Source: UBA5429 sp942493315 (GTDB lineage Bacteria; Bacteroidota; Bacteroidia; Bacteroidales; WCHB1-69). Taken from it: a DNA stretch of 64,000 nt. Of this stretch, positions 60,623-64,000 are shown piece after piece (position 1 is the first letter of the stretch; every line of letters starts with the position of its first letter). The DNA lies in assembly GCA_942493315.1 (NCBI GenBank), contig OW818690.1, forward strand, positions 1,736,001 through 1,800,000, written 5' to 3'. The position numbers and the translations under genes were made by a program. The notes beneath the pieces are model-generated. The model worked only from the letters and a program-made list of their open reading frames with translations, had not been told where the DNA came from and did not search any database.

Positions 60623-61864
60623 TTATTCGTCTCTTAATGCATCAATAGCTTTGATTTTTATAGCACTTTTTGCCGGAATTATTCCGGCCAATAATCCTGA
60701 TAATATGATGATTACAGCAGATACAACTGCCATTGTAAATGAGATGGTTGGATTTGAAAACATCTCAGCATCTTTTAAAAGTGTTTCAGTGATAACTAAT
60801 ACCAAAATTCCGAAAAACATTCCCGCAAATCCTGAAATGAATGTTAAGACCAAGCTTTCCCAAACAATCTGATTGGTAATAACATTAGGTTTTGCACCTA
60901 ATGCACGCTTGATTCCGATTTCATTGGTTCTTTCCTTGACTGAAACAAGCATAATATTACTAATTCCAATTACACCTGCCAATAAAGTTCCCATACCTAC
61001 AATCCAGATTAAGATGTTAATACCTAAAAACAAGTATTTAAACATCAAAAACATATCTTGAAGATTAAAAGTATTAACTGCTTTTGGATCTTCCGGGGCA
61101 ATACGGTGCTTAAATTTAAGAATTTCTACCACTTTTTTTTCTAATTCTTTAATTTTCACGTCATCACCGGCTGAAATAGCAATAATATCCACATCATTCC
61201 CTCTATTGAACAATTGTTGTAAAGTTGTAGTTGGTATATAAATGGTAGAGCCACCATCACCACCAAAATTGATATTGCCTGATGGTTTTACAACTCCAAT
61301 CACTTTGTAGTAAATTCCACCTAAACAGATCTCTTCTCCAACCGGATCCTCTCCCGGATTAAATAACTGATCATAGACCTTATTGCCAAGTAAGCAAACC
61401 TTCCTTTTTTCTTTTAGGTCAATCTGATTAAAAACTCTGCCATACAAAACAGTTTGATGTTCAATATTATAATAAATATGGTCATTCCCACGATAAGAGA
61501 AATCCCCGGATCGGTCTTTTCTAGTAGTTTTTGCAGGAGCACCTGCAAAAACCATTCCCGATATATTTTCAATTTCAGGAAGTTGTTTTTTAAGAATTTC
61601 AAGATCATCATTATTCATTTGCCAGAAACGACCGGAATTAAGACCTTTATAGGCGACTGAAGTTTGTCCTCCAAAAACAAACATGGAATTGGGCGCAATA
61701 TGTCCAACATTTTTACGCATTCCTGTTTCAAACCCTTTGCCGATACCGATCAATACGATAAACATAAACATTCCCCAAAAAACACCAAAAGCAGTAAGAA
61801 AACTCCTGGTTTTATTCCGGGTTATGGTTTGCCAAATCTCTTTAAATTTATCAGAATCTATCAT
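60623..61864 (-). CDS. MacB-type ABC transporter permease (second of two)
   Basis: 413 residues, without ATPase domain. One N-terminal membrane segment (about 20-45, FLTAFGVFWGMFMFIVLIGIG), a periplasmic MacB-PCD domain (about 50-270) and three C-terminal segments including VGMGTLLAGVIGISNIMLVSVKERTNEIGIKRALGAKP, the FtsX/MacB loop. It shares the plan and this motif with the neighbouring permease but differs in the periplasmic domain. Together the two may form a heterodimer with the shared ATPase. Confidence 0.92.
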   Translation of the reverse strand: MIDSDKFKEIWQTITRNKTRSFLTAFGVFWGMFMFIVLIGIGKGFETGMRKNVGHIAPNSMFVFGGQTSVAYKGLNSGRFWQMNNDDLEILKKQLPEIENISGMVFAGAPAKTTRKDRSGDFSYRGNDHIYYNIEHQTVLYGRVFNQIDLKEKRKVCLLGNKVYDQLFNPGEDPVGEEICLGGIYYKVIGVVKPSGNINFGGDGGSTIYIPTTTLQQLFNRGNDVDIIAISAGDDVKIKELEKKVVEILKFKHRIAPEDPKAVNTFNLQDMFLMFKYLFLGINILIWIVGMGTLLAGVIGISNIMLVSVKERTNEIGIKRALGAKPNVITNQIVWESLVLTFISGFAGMFFGILVLVITETLLKDAEMFSNPTISFTMAVVSAVIIILSGLLAGIIPAKSAIKIKAIDALRDE

Positions 61865-61879
61865 GTTTAGTTTGTAGTA

Positions 61880-63124
61880 TTATTCGTATCTAAGTGCTTC
61901 AATAGGTTTGATTTTTACTGCCCTTCTTGCAGGGAAATAACCGGCTAATACTCCGGCAATAATTAAAACCAATGTTGCAGAAATGGCTATTCCTAAATCA
62001 ACAGTAGGGTTTTTAAAAATGGAGAACTCTTCCGTTTGACCAACAGCAAATTTTGTCATCCCTAAATTGATAATTTCTGTCAGAATAATTCCGGAAATCA
62101 TTCCAATATAACCAAAAATGGAGGTAATAATTAATGATTCAAGAACGACCTGAGATAATATTTTTGAAGGTTTTGCTCCCAATGCTTTTTGAATACCAAA
62201 CTCTTTTGTTCTTTCTCTTACAGTAATCAACATAATATTACCAACTCCAACGATCCCGGCTATTAAAGTTCCAATTCCTACGATCCAAACAAAAAGACTA
62301 ATAGCATTGAAGATTTTCATGGTTTGGATATACTCTTCCAACATGTTCCATATATAAATAGCATTGTCATCTTCAGGTGAAAACTCATGCTTACGCGCCA
62401 TAGTTTTTTTAATTTCCTGATTGAAATTTTGATTTTCTTCAGTGGTTTTTAACCCATTGACAGTGATGGTAAACTGGCTCAATTGTCCAGAAGGATTATA
62501 AATTGCACTTAATGTTGAAAATGGTACATAAAATTCATTTTGCCAACGGTTTGATGCTTTATGAACTCCAACAACTGTATATAAAATTTGATCACAAACC
62601 ACTTCTTTTCCGATAGGATCATCCTGCCCAAAAAGGATTGGGGCATCTTTATCACTGATCACCATCACTTTTCTAAACTCTTTGATATCGATATCGTTAA
62701 TAAATCTACCGTTTGTGATTTTGACATTATTGTACTTAGTAAATTCCGGTATAACAGCACTTAAGCTTACTGTTGTACTTTGTTTTGCCCGGGTAATAGT
62801 TCTACCTCCAAGATCAAATGTTGGAACAACCTGATCCACTTGTTTTAAACCTGTCGATAGATAAACAGAATCCGTTTGATCAAATTTGATTTCTCTCCAT
62901 TTGGGGTATCCTTTGTATGGGATTGAAGTCATTCCTGCCCATAAAGTTACTTTATTGACAGCTCTGTCTCCAAAATTGGCAGTCACCCCATTTTTGAGTC
63001 CATTTCCGGCGGCTAAAAGAATAATCAGCATGAAAATACCCCAAGAGATTGAAAATCCTGTAAGAAAAGTACGGAGTCTATTTCTTTTTAAAGTAGTTGC
63101 GATTTCTGAGAAAATTCCAAACAT
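61880..63124 (-). CDS. MacB-type ABC transporter permease (first of two)
   Basis: 414 residues from ATG 63122-63124; a TTG four codons earlier overlaps the ATPase end and is not needed. MacB layout: membrane segment (FLTGFSISWGIFMLIILLAAG), periplasmic domain (about 45-275), then three segments with GIGTLIAGIVGVGNIMLITVRERTKEFGIQKALGAKP. It has no ATP-binding part. It follows the ATPase gene with a 1-bp gap and precedes the second permease by 15 bp. Confidence 0.92.
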   Translation of the reverse strand: MFGIFSEIATTLKRNRLRTFLTGFSISWGIFMLIILLAAGNGLKNGVTANFGDRAVNKVTLWAGMTSIPYKGYPKWREIKFDQTDSVYLSTGLKQVDQVVPTFDLGGRTITRAKQSTTVSLSAVIPEFTKYNNVKITNGRFINDIDIKEFRKVMVISDKDAPILFGQDDPIGKEVVCDQILYTVVGVHKASNRWQNEFYVPFSTLSAIYNPSGQLSQFTITVNGLKTTEENQNFNQEIKKTMARKHEFSPEDDNAIYIWNMLEEYIQTMKIFNAISLFVWIVGIGTLIAGIVGVGNIMLITVRERTKEFGIQKALGAKPSKILSQVVLESLIITSIFGYIGMISGIILTEIINLGMTKFAVGQTEEFSIFKNPTVDLGIAISATLVLIIAGVLAGYFPARRAVKIKPIEALRYE

Positions 63125-63125
63125 A

Positions 63126-63785
63126 TTAATTTTCAATTATTCCGTCCTTGATTCTGATAATTCTGTGGGTGTTTTCTGCCACCATTTGTTCGTGAGTAAC
63201 AATAATGATTGTCATTCCGGTTTGATTTACCTCTTTCAAGAGCTGAATCACCTCTTCAGAAGTTTTACTATCTAAAGCACCGGTTGGTTCATCAGCAAGA
63301 ATAATTTTGGGATTTGTGATTAAAGCACGGGCAATAGCTACACGTTGTTTTTGTCCACCACTCATCTCATTAGGAAAATGGTGAGCCCAGGGAGCTAATC
63401 CTACTTTATCCAGATATTCCATTGCTATACTATTTCTTTTTTTTCTTGAAATATTTCTGAAATATAACGGAAGAGCAACATTTTCCATTGCATTTTTGTA
63501 AGGAATTAAATTGAAATTCTGAAATACAAAACCAATATATTTATTTCTGAGTTCAGCAGCTTTAGTTTCGTTTAAGTTCTTGATCAAAAGGTTATCTAAA
63601 ATGTAATCTCCCTGATCATAATTATCTAATATTCCAAGAATGTTGAGCAAAGTAGATTTTCCTGAACCGGAAGCCCCCATAATAGAGATCATCTCTCCAT
63701 CTTTTATCTCTAAGTTGATCCCCTTTAGTACGTGTAAAGGTGCAGCTCCAAAGTATGTTTTATGTAAATTAGTTATGTTTATCAT
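63126..63785 (-). CDS. ABC transporter ATPase, LolD/MacB-type
   Basis: 219 residues from ATG 63783-63785 (MINITNLHKTYFG). Walker A GASGSGKS, Q-loop FVFQNFNLIPYKNAMENV, signature MSGGQKQRVAIARAL, Walker B IILADEPTGALD and switch His in VTHEQ are intact. It belongs to the MacB/LolD/FtsE group and serves the two permeases encoded downstream. Its start overlaps the end of the thioesterase gene by 17 bp. The exported molecule is unknown (antibiotic, peptide or lipoprotein). Confidence 0.95.
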   Translation of the reverse strand: MINITNLHKTYFGAAPLHVLKGINLEIKDGEMISIMGASGSGKSTLLNILGILDNYDQGDYILDNLLIKNLNETKAAELRNKYIGFVFQNFNLIPYKNAMENVALPLYFRNISRKKRNSIAMEYLDKVGLAPWAHHFPNEMSGGQKQRVAIARALITNPKIILADEPTGALDSKTSEEVIQLLKEVNQTGMTIIIVTHEQMVAENTHRIIRIKDGIIEN

Positions 63786-64000
63786 ATTGATTTTCAAATA
63801 TTTTTAATTTTTCTCTATAATGATCTTGAATAGGAATAGCAATTAATTTTTCCCGATCTAAACCAACAATAACAGATTCAGATTTTGTTTTTACAATTTT
63901 TTGAGTTTTATCAATCAAATACTGCACCATTTTAAAACTTTTGTTTCCAATTTGAACCACTTTACAAGCACATTCAATGGTATCTCCATAATTAATCGGA
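63769..64000 (-). CDS. Hotdog-fold acyl-CoA thioesterase, YbgC/FadM-like (partial, C-terminal part)
   Basis: The leftward frame comes in from the right edge; about 77 codons are present. Visible: RINYGDTIECACKVVQIGNKSFKM and the following IDKTQKIVKTKSESVIVGLD, the typical second half of a hotdog domain, ending in IPIQDHYREKLKIFE. The N-terminal Asp-containing catalytic motif lies outside. It overlaps the ABC ATPase gene and so belongs to the same transcription unit. Confidence 0.75.
   Translation of the reverse strand, partial: PINYGDTIECACKVVQIGNKSFKMVQYLIDKTQKIVKTKSESVIVGLDREKLIAIPIQDHYREKLKIFENQYDKHN

Overview
The window is AT-rich chromosomal DNA from a member of the Bacteroidota, probably a fermentative, non-phototrophic lineage near Bacteroidales/Marinilabiliales. 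The lineage evidence is type IX secretion (T9SS) genes (PorU, PorV, a GldJ-type lipoprotein, PorP/SprF), several exported proteins ending in PNP-type T9SS sorting domains, Bacteroidota-restricted families (DUF6427, putative porin, MacB-type permeases), and promoters of the Bacteroidota form TAnnTTTG. No rRNA, tRNA, CRISPR array, insertion sequence or prophage was seen.

Layout. 1-15950: partial murF, then a divergent T9SS cluster (gldJ-like and porP/sprF leftward, porU and porV rightward), followed by ispF, an M3 metallopeptidase, a probable lysine-fermentation dehydrogenase (kdd), ruvX-def-lipoprotein, and rnhB-DUF6427. 16063-25857: a metabolic block of porin, fumarase C, short malic enzyme, flavin reductase, methylmalonyl-CoA mutase small subunit, a BtuF-like lipoprotein and a SulP anion transporter. 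25948-32627: leftward operon of a T9SS-exported papain-like peptidase, an MBOAT acyltransferase and an AlgX/AlgJ-like protein. 32690-38750: a hybrid-free sensor kinase, a UPF1-like SF1 helicase, a zinc-ribbon membrane protein, a DUF975 protein and an isochorismatase-like hydrolase. 38802-46409: a 2535-residue exported repeat protein. 46608-54627: a second peptidase/acylation locus (peptidase paralogue, SGNH protein, FkbH-like HAD-IIIC enzyme, acyl carrier protein, MBOAT, second SGNH protein). 54630-64000: ispG, an AddB-like nuclease, nqrE, a MacA/MacB-type exporter and a partial thioesterase.

How the genes work together. The T9SS genes could export and process the three large sorting-domain proteins in the same window. 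Two loci pair a paralogous exported cysteine peptidase with an MBOAT and SGNH-type surface-acylation machinery. The second locus also carries its own carrier protein and a FkbH-like loading enzyme, so it resembles a dlt operon in which the adenylating enzyme DltA is replaced by a HAD-IIIC protein. That is the best candidate here for an undescribed system; the donor group and the acceptor are unknown. Fumarase, malic enzyme, mutA and the B12-binding lipoprotein fit a succinate/propionate-type fermentation, and kdd fits lysine fermentation.

Start codons were corrected in several places where a TAnnTTTG element lies inside the longest reading frame. All 13 good promoter matches found are followed directly by C (TAnnTTTGC).
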